In this document: positions 47,238 to 55,970 of the stretch, piece by piece
Numbering within the stretch: position 1 is the first letter of the stretch
Layout: each line of letters begins with the position of its first letter
Source of the DNA: an uncultured Clostridia bacterium
GTDB lineage: Bacteria > Bacillota > Clostridia > TANB77 > CAG-508
NCBI GenBank assembly: GCA_947631335.1
Contig: CANRKZ010000003.1
Coordinates: 1 to 57,093 of the forward strand
DNA: 57,093 nt
Reading direction: 5' to 3'
The notes under the pieces: model-generated
The model's input: only the letters and a program-made list of their open reading frames with translations
What the model was told of the DNA's origin: nothing
Databases searched by the model: none
Program-made: the position numbers and the translations under genes

Positions 47238-47675
47238 TTATTTTACCTCCCATATTTCTGGTTTTTGTGCTTGGTTTTCATGCTCTGCTCCTGCATATAC
47301 TCTTAATTTTTTAAGACTTTGTCTACCTAAAGAATTATGAGGTAACATTCCTTTTATAGCTAAAGTCATAGCTTTTTCTGGATTTTTTTCAAGCATTACT
47401 TTGGCAGGAATTTCTTTCATTCCTCCAATATAACCTGAGTGATGTCTATAAATTTTTTGATTTAATTTATCTCCTGTTAGAATTACATCTTTGCAATTTA
47501 ATATGATAACGTGATCACCCATATCAATATTTGGTGTAAATGTTGGTTTGTGTTTTCCTCTTAATAATTTAGCAGCTTCTGTTGCTACTCTACCAAGTGG
47601 TTTATTAGCTGCATCAATAATATACCATTTACTTTCAACTTCACCTTTTTTTGCACTATATGTAGTATTATTCAT
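47238..47675 (-). CDS. rplM: 50S ribosomal protein L13
   Basis: 145 aa. [40 protein letters not shown] and [20 protein letters not shown] are L13 signatures. AGGAGGG lies 12 bases before ATG. First gene of the operon. Confidence 0.97.
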   Translation of the reverse strand: MNNTTYSAKKGEVESKWYIIDAANKPLGRVATEAAKLLRGKHKPTFTPNIDMGDHVIILNCKDVILTGDKLNQKIYRHHSGYIGGMKEIPAKVMLEKNPEKAMTLAIKGMLPHNSLGRQSLKKLRVYAGAEHENQAQKPEIWEVK

Positions 47676-47718
47676 GGTAATATATACCCTCCTATTTATT
47701 TATATTTTTTATTTATAT

Positions 47719-47764
47719 GAAATTTAAATGTAAAACCACCGGGGAGAAGTTTTAAATTTAAATC
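47719..47764 (-). promoter_or_regulatory. Possible L13 leader hairpin
   Basis: In the rplM leader, AAATTTAAA-type arms flank CTTCTCCCCGGTGGTTTTAC. It is an AT-rich stem with a GC-rich loop, about 45-90 bases before ATG. Bacillus rplM-rpsI has an autoregulatory L13 leader; identity here is unproven. Confidence 0.4.
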
Positions 47765-47788
47765 ATATTCTAATATAATCGCTCAATA

Positions 47789-47817
47789 ATTTTATTATAA
47801 AAAAGTGAATTTGTCAA
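47789..47817 (-). promoter_or_regulatory. Sigma-A-type promoter of rplM-rpsI
   Basis: Minus strand: TTGACA (47817-47812), 17-bp spacer, TAAAAT (47794-47789). Confidence 0.8.
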
Positions 47818-47844
47818 TACATAGGAGCTAATTTTAAAAAAAAC

Positions 47845-47873
47845 TTGACAAAATTATTTTTTATGTGTATACT
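47845..47873 (+). promoter_or_regulatory. Sigma-A-type promoter of the NlpC/P60 gene
   Basis: TTGACA at 47845-47850, 17-bp spacer, TATACT at 47868-47873; divergent from the rplM promoter. Confidence 0.85.
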
Positions 47874-47925
47874 AGTAACGCTAAAAAAAGGATGTAATAT
47901 ATTATGATTAAGGAGTAATATTGAA

Positions 47926-49182
47926 ATGAAAAGTAAAAAGAATATAAAAAGCATAGTAGCATTTGCCGCTATAGGAATTGTAACTTTGTTTTTTATTAAT
48001 ATTAGTTTAGCTGCTAATACTGCAAAAATAAGTGTAGAAACAGCAAACTTAAGAAAAACAGCAGATAGTGAAGGCGAAATTTTAGAGCAGTTATCTCAAA
48101 ATGAAGAAGTAGAAATTCTAGAGAAGTCTGATGATTGGTATAAAGTAAAAGCAAAAGGAATGACAGGATATTTAAGACAAGATTTAATTTTATTAAAAGA
48201 GGAACAAGCAAATACAGAAGAAACAACTAATACAGAAGTAAACCAACAAAAAAATAATGAAAATGAATCAAAATCAGATAAAGGACAAGAAAATAATGGA
48301 GATACAACAAAAAAATTAATAGCAGAAGACACAAAATTAAAAATTGTACCGGCTATTAATGCAACGGATATTATTGAGGTAAAAAAAGACGAAGAAGTTA
48401 TTATTACAGAAACCATGAATAATTGGGTATGTGTTCAAACAAAAACAACAAAAGGTTGGATGAGAAAAGATAAACTAAAAGATATAGTAGAACAAAAAGA
48501 AGAGCAAGAACAAAAGCAATCCGAACAAGAACAGGAAGAAAAAGTATTAAAAACTTTATATATAAACGATGATACAGTTAATTTACGAAAAGAGGCAAAT
48601 ATTACTTCAGAAGTTGTGACAAAATTATCTCTAAACACAGCTGTTGATGTATATGAAGAAAAGGACGGATGGAGTCTAGTAAAAGTAAATGGAAAAGAAG
48701 GATATATATCTTCTTCACTTTTATCTAATAAAAGACAAGAAACTTCAAGAAGCTTAGAAACTCCGAGAAAGAAAGCAATACAAGAAAAACAAACAACAAC
48801 AGTATCATTATCAGGTAAAGGATCAACTGTAGTGGAAACTGCTAAAAATTATATAGGATCTAGTTATGTATATGGGGCATCAGGACCAAACAGTTTTGAT
48901 TGTTCGGGATTTACTTCTTATGTATTTAAACAACATGGGATAACATTAAGCAGAACGGCAGCAGGACAATATTCAAATGGTGTTTTTGTTAGTAGGGATC
49001 AGTTACAACCAGGAGACCTAGTTATGTTCGGATCATCTGCTTCTAATATTACCCATGTAGGAATCTACATTGGTGGAGGTCAAATTGTCCATGCTGCAAA
49101 TAAGTCAAGAGGTGTAACAATTGATACTATAAATTCAGGATACTATAATAATAAATATGTAGGAGCAAGAAGAGTTATATAG
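47926..49182 (+). CDS. Secreted SH3b-NlpC/P60 peptidoglycan hydrolase
   Basis: 418 aa. Signal peptide (about 1-29, ending SLAA). Three bacterial SH3 domains (ETANLRKTADSEGEILEQL at about 37-85; a diverged one about 128-185; DTVNLRKEANITSEVVTKL about 212-265) separated by Gln/Glu/Asn-rich linkers. C-terminal NlpC/P60 endopeptidase with Cys in NSFDCSGFTSYV, His in NITHVGIYIGGG and the third residue near IVHAANKSRG. It cuts cell-wall stem peptides. AAGGAG lies 10 bases before ATG. comEC follows. Confidence 0.92.
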   Translation: MKSKKNIKSIVAFAAIGIVTLFFINISLAANTAKISVETANLRKTADSEGEILEQLSQNEEVEILEKSDDWYKVKAKGMTGYLRQDLILLKEEQANTEETTNTEVNQQKNNENESKSDKGQENNGDTTKKLIAEDTKLKIVPAINATDIIEVKKDEEVIITETMNNWVCVQTKTTKGWMRKDKLKDIVEQKEEQEQKQSEQEQEEKVLKTLYINDDTVNLRKEANITSEVVTKLSLNTAVDVYEEKDGWSLVKVNGKEGYISSSLLSNKRQETSRSLETPRKKAIQEKQTTTVSLSGKGSTVVETAKNYIGSSYVYGASGPNSFDCSGFTSYVFKQHGITLSRTAAGQYSNGVFVSRDQLQPGDLVMFGSSASNITHVGIYIGGGQIVHAANKSRGVTIDTINSGYYNNKYVGARRVI

Positions 49183-49263
49183 TAAATAAGCAATTAAGAG
49201 AGGAAGATAAAAGTAAAAAGACCAATTTTAATTGCAATTATAGGATATATAATAGGTATATTA

Positions 49264-51746
49264 ATGGGGCTATATTTTAAATTCAGTATAGTCCTTTTTT
49301 ATATTCCTATATTTGCAATTTATTTTATAATAAAAAAGTTTTATATCATTAATAACAAAAAAATTAGGAAGAAAATAAGATTATTAAGTATAAAAAGATA
49401 TTCTCGATATATTAAATTAATCATAACTCCAAAAGTATTTTTTTATATAATTATTTTTTCAGTTATTTCAAATTCAATTGTAATATTTCAGAATCAAAAA
49501 TATAATAATTTGTACAAAGATAAGCAAAATATATCAGGAGAAGGAATTATTATAAGTAATGGAGAAGAAAGAGAATATGATTACCTTTATAAAATTAAAT
49601 TATTGCATGCAAATAATAGACAATATGATAATACATATCTTTATTTAAAAATCAATAAAAAATCCACAGAAAATATACAATATGGGGATAAAGTAAATTT
49701 TAATGGCGAATTTATAGAACCAACTTCCAAAAGGAATTATGGAGGATTTGACTATAAAGAGTATTTAAAAACTTTAAAGATTTATGGAAGTCTTAAAGTA
49801 GATATAATTAAAATAATAGAAAAAGATATAGAAAATCCCATTTTTTCTTTTGCAAATCGAATTTCTTTAAAGATAAAACAGAAAATAGATGCATTAATGA
49901 GAAAAGAAATAGCTTCACTTGTGAAGGGAATTGTATTAGGAGATAATTCTGAAATTGAAGAAACAGTAGAAGAAAATTTTAGAACAAGTAATATTTCTCA
50001 CGTTTTAGCGGTTTCTGGTATGCATGTTTCTTATATCATAATAGGGATTCATTTGTTTTTCCAGCCAATAATAGGAAAGAAAAGAACACGATGTATTATA
50101 ATCATATTTCTCATTTTTTATATTTTTATAACAGGATTTTCAACATCTATAGTAAGAGCTAGTACGATGGGAATTTTAGCAATAGGAGCTAGAATTTTAC
50201 ACAAAAAGAATGATATTTGGACATCCATTGCGATATCATTAGGAGTAATTCTTATTTATAATCCATTTTTAATTACTAATATAGGATTGCAATTTTCTTA
50301 TCTAGGTACGATTGGAATTATTTTATTTCATAAAAACGTTCTTAAAGTTTTGGGAAGTATAAGATTTAAAAATAAAAAAAGGAAATATAGGTTTAATAGA
50401 AATATAACCTTATTAGTTGCTAAGATAAAAGAGATATTATCTGTTAGTATTTCAGCGCAATTAGCTATTTTCCCTATAATGATTTATCATTTTAATTTAT
50501 TGGGAATTTATTTTTTAATAACAAATTTATTGGTAAGTATGATAATTGGTCCTATTATAATACTGAGTAGTTTAGTTATTATTTTCAGTTTGATTTGGAA
50601 TCCACTTGCTCAATTAATTTCTTTTTTTCTAGAGATTTTAGTTCAAATATTAATTATGATTTCAAATTTATCCAAATTGCCTTTTGCAAAAATATATTTA
50701 CCAACACCTAAAATTCTGATAATTATGTTATACTATTTTTTTATTCTCATTTTTAACAATATTTATAGTCTTTATCATAGAAAAAAATTAAATCACACAC
50801 AAATAAGAGCAAGGAATTTGATAGCATTAGTAAAATATAAACTATTTCTAAATAAAAAGATATTTTTGAAAATCTTTCTTACTACTATAGTATCTGCTAT
50901 TTTTTTAATTACTTTTATTCCTAAAAAATTAAATATTCATTTTGTTGATGTAGGACAAGGAGATTGTACTTTTATTGTAACACCCAATAATAAAACTATT
51001 TTAATAGATGGTGGGGGAAGTAGTTCGAATGAGTTTGACCTAGGAAAAAGTACGTTACTCCCTTATATTCTGGATAGAGGATATACTAAAATAGATACTG
51101 TTTTTATTAGCCATTTTGATCAGGATCATGTGCGGAGGTTTGTTATATATAATGCAAAATATAATCGTCAAACATATAGTAATTGGAAAACAATTTGAAA
51201 ATTCAGAAAATTTTAAAAAACTCATAAAAATTGTGGAAGAGAAAAAAATAAAAGTAACAGTAGCCGAATCTGGAGACAGAATAAATATAGAGAAAGATAT
51301 ATATTTTGACGTGCTTTGGCCAAATTCTGATAGTATAATTAATGAAAATATATTAAATAATAATTCATTAGTATGTAAATTGGTTTATAGAGATTTTTGT
51401 ATTTTATTTACAGGAGATATAGAAGAAATAGCAGAAAAAGCAATATTAAAAACATATAAAGATAATCTTAATATATTAAAAGCAAATATAGTAAAAGTTG
51501 CACATCATCGGTTCTAAAACTTCATCTGTAATGGAATTTTTAGATGCAATTAAACCAAAAATTGCTTTAATTGAAGTAGGAAAGAACAATAAATTTGGAC
51601 ATCCAGCAGATATTACATTAGAAAACTTAAAAAGTATAGGAAGCAAAATTTATAGAACAGATTTAAATGGAGAAATTAGCATACAAGTACAAAAACAAAA
51701 AAAGAATTTAGGAATTATAATTAATACAATGATAAAGCAAAAGTAA
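49264..51746 (+). CDS. comEC: ComEC DNA-uptake channel/MBL protein, read through two +1 frameshifts (CGG 51133 and 51509)
   Basis: At least 826 aa with two skipped bases. N-terminal membrane region; DUF4131-like OB domain (GEGIIISNGEEREYDYLYKI; NYGGFDYKEYL); competence membrane domain (VKGIVLGDNSEIEE, SHVLAVSGMHVSYI, IVRASTMGILA); C-terminal metallo-beta-lactamase domain (FVDVGQGDCTFI, ILIDGGG). Frame breaks fall in both metal motifs: SHFDQDHV then CGG, restored to GGLLYI; and VKVAHH then CGG, restored to GSKTSS. ATG 49264 lies inside the first predicted helix. In-frame codons from about 49207 read KVKRPILIAIIGYIIGIL, a typical ComEC start, but with only ATA as a possible initiation codon. 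Confidence 0.85.
51133..51135 (+). other. +1 frameshift site GTG CGG (comEC, first)
   Basis: In-frame CGG after CAT GTG. Skipping C gives GGA GGT, completing the DxDHxGG metal motif. Zero frame stops at TGA 51198. The only site whose preceding codon does not end in T. Confidence 0.85.
51509..51511 (+). other. +1 frameshift site CAT CGG (comEC, second)
   Basis: In-frame CGG after CAT CAT. Skipping C gives GGT TCT AAA ACT (HHGSKT). Zero frame stops two codons later at TAA 51515. Confidence 0.87.
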
Positions 51747-51804
51747 GTTTTGTTCAGATTATGTTAAAATTTTATTATGAAACAATTGTAGGAATATACA
51801 AAAA

Positions 51805-51833
51805 TTAATGCTAAATTTAAAATTTAGCATTAA
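51805..51833. repeat. AT-rich palindrome downstream of comEC
   Basis: AATGCTAAATTT and AAATTTAGCATT form a near-perfect hairpin with almost no loop, without a T run after it. It may be a weak terminator for comEC or a processing site. The rest of 51747-52007 shows only AT-rich sequence and the next ribosome-binding site. Confidence 0.45.
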
Positions 51834-52007
51834 GTGAGAGTAGCTTATTTATATACTTTTTCTAAAATAAGGCATTAAAAGGGATAATATAGTAAAATAT
51901 ACTAAATAAGATTATCAGGAAGATGTTTTATAAAAAATTTTTTATTGTATAAATTTAACAAAAGCGTAAATAATAGTAATAAAAGTGTTTACAAAGGAGT
52001 TAGATTT

Positions 52008-52604
52008 ATGAATAAAACAATTATAGCTATGATTTCAATTATTGTTATTATAGGGGCCATTATCACAGCAGTCGTTATTTACAAACCAAAGGAAAATGAA
52101 AGTTCACAGTATGCAACAAAAGTAGCAGATGAAAATATAGTAGATGAATGTACGGAAGAATACCAAGAAATGCAAAATGAAATATTAGAGACCAATGCTC
52201 AAGAAGAAAAAATATCTCCGAATGCTTCGATTACTTTGAAAATATATTATCAAAAATGTGGGCATGAAACGAGTCAATACTTGCAAGTTCCAGATAAATT
52301 AGTAAATAAAACAAAGGAAGATTTACAAGAAGAATATAAAGGATGGGATATTGAAAAATTCTCTGATACAGAAATTATTTTAAGGAAAAAAGAAGAGGGA
52401 GAATGCAAAGAACATTATATCGTAAAAGATAATGATGGGAAAGTTACAATCTATCAAATACTAGAGGACGGAAATGAAGAAGAATATGAAAAAACAAATA
52501 TTTCAACGGAATACTTAACAGAAACAGATAAATTAAATATGAAAAATGGAATTCAAATAAATGGAAAGCAAGCACTAAATCAATTAATAGAAGACTTTGA
52601 GTAA
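52008..52604 (+). CDS. Membrane-anchored BofC C-terminal-domain-like protein
   Basis: 198 aa from ATG 52008, which follows AAAGGAG. One N-terminal membrane helix (about 4-25), an acidic linker, then ITLKIYYQKCGHETSQYLQV, KEDLQEEYKGWDIEKFSDTE, GECKEHYIVKDNDGKVTIYQ and STEYLTETDKLNMKNGI. I associate this with clostridial proteins carrying the BofC C-terminal domain; in Bacillus, BofC restrains SpoIVB signalling during sporulation. Assignment is from memory of motif patterns, so moderate. Confidence 0.65.
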   Translation: MNKTIIAMISIIVIIGAIITAVVIYKPKENESSQYATKVADENIVDECTEEYQEMQNEILETNAQEEKISPNASITLKIYYQKCGHETSQYLQVPDKLVNKTKEDLQEEYKGWDIEKFSDTEIILRKKEEGECKEHYIVKDNDGKVTIYQILEDGNEEEYEKTNISTEYLTETDKLNMKNGIQINGKQALNQLIEDFE

Positions 52605-52735
52605 ACATGTTTTAGGATATGTAATATTGTATGCTGAAAATAATAAACTTGTCAGAAAAAACAATAAAAGAATTTCTATGATAGGTAAGAAATCTACTGT
52701 TTTAAAAAGATAAAATTTAAATAGAAAACATATAA

Positions 52736-52840
52736 TTGGTAAAAAATGTTGCATGTAGGTATAATCATGCGGAAATACTATACGAGTTATGTATAAATAA
52801 AGAAAGCCCTGAGTCGAATTGAACTAGGGCTTTCGCTTGT
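52736..52840 (+). ncRNA. Possible short transcript: promoter-like elements plus terminator hairpin
   Basis: TTGGTA (52736-52741), 18-bp spacer, TATAAT (52760-52765), then about 35 bp and a GC-rich hairpin. It could make an RNA of about 65 nt. The hairpin is also well placed as the pgsA terminator, so an RNA gene is only a possibility. Confidence 0.25.
52803..52833. terminator. Terminator hairpin at the end of pgsA
   Basis: AAAGCCCT at 52803-52810 pairs perfectly with AGGGCTTT at 52826-52833. On the minus strand it is followed by TCTTTATTT, so it mainly terminates pgsA. Confidence 0.75.
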
Positions 52841-52845
52841 TTATT

Positions 52846-53439
52846 TCATTTTCTTCTTGGCTCTTTTTTATCAATAGTAACTTCTTTTTTTAAATCGTGT
52901 TTATCAATAAATCCTTTTTTATATAAATCTTTTACATACATAATAAGTGCAAAAATAGTGGTAACTAATGCTAAACAATATAGTAAAAAATCGAATTCAC
53001 TCCAAATACCAGTTAAGGCATATTGTTTTGATAGAAGGGAGAAAACAATTGCTACGTAGAACAGAACCGTGGATAATTTTCCATACCATTTACTATATAC
53101 AACAACATCCTTTCCATAAAGGAAAGAAGCACCAACTATCATAATAAATTCTTTTAATAGGACAATAATTAAAATCCAAATTGGAATGATATTCATAATA
53201 ACTAATGAAGTAAGCGTAGATATTTGAGTTAATTTATCTGCTAATGGATCCATTAATTTTCCAAAATTAGATATTAAATTAAATTTTCTTGCTATAAAAC
53301 CATCTGCAATATCTGTTAAACCAGAAATAGTAAAAAATATAAATGCTAATATATAATTACCAGTAAAAATATAAAATAATATAAATGGTATTAATAAAAA
53401 TCGTATAATAGTTAGTGTATTTGGTACATGTTTTAACAT
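52846..53439 (-). CDS. pgsA: CDP-diacylglycerol--glycerol-3-phosphate 3-phosphatidyltransferase
   Basis: 197 aa. The CDP-alcohol phosphatidyltransferase motif is complete: ADGFIARKFNLISNFGKLMD then PLAD, fitting DGxxAR(x8)GxxxDxxxD. About five membrane helices. It makes phosphatidylglycerophosphate, the precursor of phosphatidylglycerol. Start MLKHVPNTLTIIRF is typical, with AGGAG before it. Nine bases after the Clp ATPase gene, so in one operon. Confidence 0.93.
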   Translation of the reverse strand: MLKHVPNTLTIIRFLLIPFILFYIFTGNYILAFIFFTISGLTDIADGFIARKFNLISNFGKLMDPLADKLTQISTLTSLVIMNIIPIWILIIVLLKEFIMIVGASFLYGKDVVVYSKWYGKLSTVLFYVAIVFSLLSKQYALTGIWSEFDFLLYCLALVTTIFALIMYVKDLYKKGFIDKHDLKKEVTIDKKEPRRK

Positions 53440-53448
53440 AATTTTCTC

Positions 53449-55809
53449 CTATTTAATTTCAAATTTTAATTGATTATTGTCAAAATCTATTTTTACACTT
53501 TGACCATCTAAAAGTTCACTTTTTAAAATCATTTCAGATAATTCATCTTCAATATACCTTTGAATGGCTCTTCTTAAAGGTCTTGCACCGAATTTTATAT
53601 CGGTTCCTTTTTTCAATAAATAATTTTTTGCCTCTCCTGTAATATTCATTTTAATATCTTTTTCATATAAAGCCTTTTGCGTATCTTTTAACATTAAATC
53701 AACAATCTGTAATAGCTGTTCTTTTGTTAAAGAATCAAAGGTTATAATTTCGTCAACACGATTTAAAAATTCAGGCCTGAATACTTCTTTTAAGTTATCA
53801 ATTATCTTATTATTGTCAATAGTTTGTTTGCCAAAACCAATAGAATTAGTATTCATATTAGATCCAGCATTAGAAGTCATAATAATAATGGTATTTGAAA
53901 AATTCACTATATTTCCCTGACTATCTGTTAATTTTCCATCGTCTAAAACTTGTAATAATATATTAAAGACATCTGGATGGGCTTTTTCAATTTCATCTAG
54001 CAAAATAATAGAATAAGGTTTTCTTTTAACTTTATCTGTTAATTGCCCAGCATCATCATATCCGACATATCCTGGAGGAGCACCAATTAATTTAGAAGTG
54101 GAATGACTCTCCATATATTCTGACATATCAACTCGAATGATAGAATCTTCACTTCCAAACATTTCATAAGCTAGACTTTTAGCAAGTTGAGTTTTACCAA
54201 CACCAGTAGGACCTACAAAGATAAAAGAAGGTGGTCTTTTGCTATTTTGTAGTCCAGCTCTATTTCTTCTAATAGCTCTTGCAACACTATTAACAGCCTC
54301 ATTTTGACCGATAATTCTCTTATGAAGATTAGTTTCTAAATTTAATAACTTTTGGGTTTCTGCCTCTGTTATTTTTTTAACAGGAATTTTAGTCCAACTT
54401 TCAATAACATTAGCAATATCTTGAGTTGTTAATTGTTTTGGTTTCATTTTTTTATTTAGTTTATCAATTTCTTCAATTAATTGACATTCACGAGTTTTTA
54501 GATCAGCAGCTTTTTGGTAATCTTCTGTAGAATCAGCTGCTACTACTTCTTCTTTTTCAGTTTGAACTTTTATTAGTTCTTGTTTTAGAGTTTCTAATTT
54601 GAATAGATCTTTATTTTCTAAATTAAGTCTAGAACATGCTTCATCTAGAATATCAATTGCCTTATCTGGCAAAAATCTATCATGAATATATTTTTCGGAC
54701 ATGATAACTACTTGACGAATAACATCAGAAGAAATTTTTACTTTGTGATATTCTTCGTAATATTTTTTTATTCCTCCTAAAATGTCAATAGAATCATCAA
54801 CGGATGGTTCTTCTACTAATACTTGTTGAAATCTTCTTTCTAAAGCAGAATCTTTTTCAATATATTTTCTGTATTCTTTTAAAGTAGTGGTACCAATCAA
54901 TTGAATTTCACCGTTAGATAAGGCTGGTTTTAAAATATTAGCAGCATTCATAGAATGTTCACCATCACCAGCTCCAATAATATTATGAATTTCATCAATT
55001 ACTAGGATAATATTTCCGTATTCTTTACATTCATCAATAATACCTTTCATTCTGGATTCGAATTGCCCTCTAAATTGTGTACCAGCAATAACAGCTGTCA
55101 TATCCAGTAAATAAACTTCTTTGTTCAAAAGTTTAGCAGGTACATTCTGGTTAGCGATTTTAATTGCTAATCCTTGACTAATGGCAGTTTTTCCTACACC
55201 AGGTTCTCCAATCAGACATGGATTATTTTTAGAACGTCTATTTAAAATTTGTACAATTCTTTGAATTTCTTTCTCTCTGCCAATTACAATATCTAATTGA
55301 TGATTTTTAGCCTTTTCTGTTAAATTTGTACCATAAGTATCTAAGAACTTTTTCTTCTTAGCTGCTTTCTTATTTTTCTTTTTTTCAACTTTTACTTTTT
55401 TTCTACTATTAATAAATTCTTCTTGTTCTTCTTCTGAATGCTTATTTTGAAACATATTTGAAAAAATGGAGCCCAAAGGTATGGCGGCACCAGTTATTTT
55501 TGGAGATTCATTCTCATCAGAATTTTCATCTTGACTTTCGAATGTGATAGCACCATCGATGTTTTGAATATCTTCCAAATTTATATTTTCAGCTAAATCT
55601 TTAAAGATTGTTTCAAATTGTTTTGTCATATCACTAAGATTTATTTTATCTTTAGAAAGAATATTATTTTGGCTTGCTAAAACTTCTGTCGGATTAATTC
55701 CTTTCTTTTTAGCGCAATCATAGCAATAACCTTCTAAAGATTCTTTCCCATTTTCTATTTTTTTATAAAAAAGTATTGCTGGATTTTTATTACATTCTGA
55801 ACATAACAT
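53449..55809 (-). CDS. clpE: ClpE-like AAA+ unfoldase with N-terminal zinc finger
   Basis: 786 aa. N-terminal zinc finger (CSECNKNPAILFY ... YCYDC) in place of the Clp-N repeats of ClpC, followed by a linker and Lys-rich stretch (about 140-158). First AAA domain: GEPGVGKTAIS, VIDEIHNIIGAG. A UVR-like middle region follows. Second AAA domain: GPTGVGKTQLAKSLA, GAPPGYVGYDDAGQLT, ILLDEIEKAHPDV. The C terminus includes FGARPLRRAIQRYIEDELSE. It unfolds proteins for ClpP. ClpE is the best match because of the finger. No CtsR operator recognised. Confidence 0.9.
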   Translation of the reverse strand: MLCSECNKNPAILFYKKIENGKESLEGYCYDCAKKKGINPTEVLASQNNILSKDKINLSDMTKQFETIFKDLAENINLEDIQNIDGAITFESQDENSDENESPKITGAAIPLGSIFSNMFQNKHSEEEQEEFINSRKKVKVEKKKNKKAAKKKKFLDTYGTNLTEKAKNHQLDIVIGREKEIQRIVQILNRRSKNNPCLIGEPGVGKTAISQGLAIKIANQNVPAKLLNKEVYLLDMTAVIAGTQFRGQFESRMKGIIDECKEYGNIILVIDEIHNIIGAGDGEHSMNAANILKPALSNGEIQLIGTTTLKEYRKYIEKDSALERRFQQVLVEEPSVDDSIDILGGIKKYYEEYHKVKISSDVIRQVVIMSEKYIHDRFLPDKAIDILDEACSRLNLENKDLFKLETLKQELIKVQTEKEEVVAADSTEDYQKAADLKTRECQLIEEIDKLNKKMKPKQLTTQDIANVIESWTKIPVKKITEAETQKLLNLETNLHKRIIGQNEAVNSVARAIRRNRAGLQNSKRPPSFIFVGPTGVGKTQLAKSLAYEMFGSEDSIIRVDMSEYMESHSTSKLIGAPPGYVGYDDAGQLTDKVKRKPYSIILLDEIEKAHPDVFNILLQVLDDGKLTDSQGNIVNFSNTIIIMTSNAGSNMNTNSIGFGKQTIDNNKIIDNLKEVFRPEFLNRVDEIITFDSLTKEQLLQIVDLMLKDTQKALYEKDIKMNITGEAKNYLLKKGTDIKFGARPLRRAIQRYIEDELSEMILKSELLDGQSVKIDFDNNQLKFEIK

Positions 55810-55849
55810 ACTTCAAATTCCTCATTTCTATTTAAATTAAATCTATATT

Positions 55850-55878
55850 ATCATATCGCAAAAATACCGAATAGTCAA
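55850..55878 (-). promoter_or_regulatory. Sigma-A-type promoter of clpE-pgsA
   Basis: Minus strand: TTGACT (55878-55873), 17-bp spacer, TATGAT (55855-55850). Confidence 0.75.
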
Positions 55879-55911
55879 TAATTTCCCTATAATATTAATA
55901 ATAAATTAATG

Positions 55912-55940
55912 TTGATAAATTATAATAGAAATGTTATAAT
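55912..55940 (+). promoter_or_regulatory. Sigma-A-type promoter of the DUF3298 gene
   Basis: TTGATA at 55912-55917, 17-bp spacer, TATAAT at 55935-55940; divergent from the clpE promoter. Confidence 0.8.
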
Positions 55941-55970
55941 GATAATAGTTGAATAAAAAGAGGAGTAAGA

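Noticed and set aside
17938..51511. Explaining the six frame breaks as random sequencing or assembly errors
   Set aside because: All six are the same event (an extra C making in-frame CGG before a conserved GGN codon), on both strands, outside homopolymers, with no other kind of indel seen in about 50 genes. Random error would not be this specific. A systematic artefact still needs a raw-read check.
49264..51746. comEC as a plain pseudogene
   Set aside because: Apart from the two CGG sites and the uncertain start there are no internal stops, and all family motifs are intact in the combined frame.
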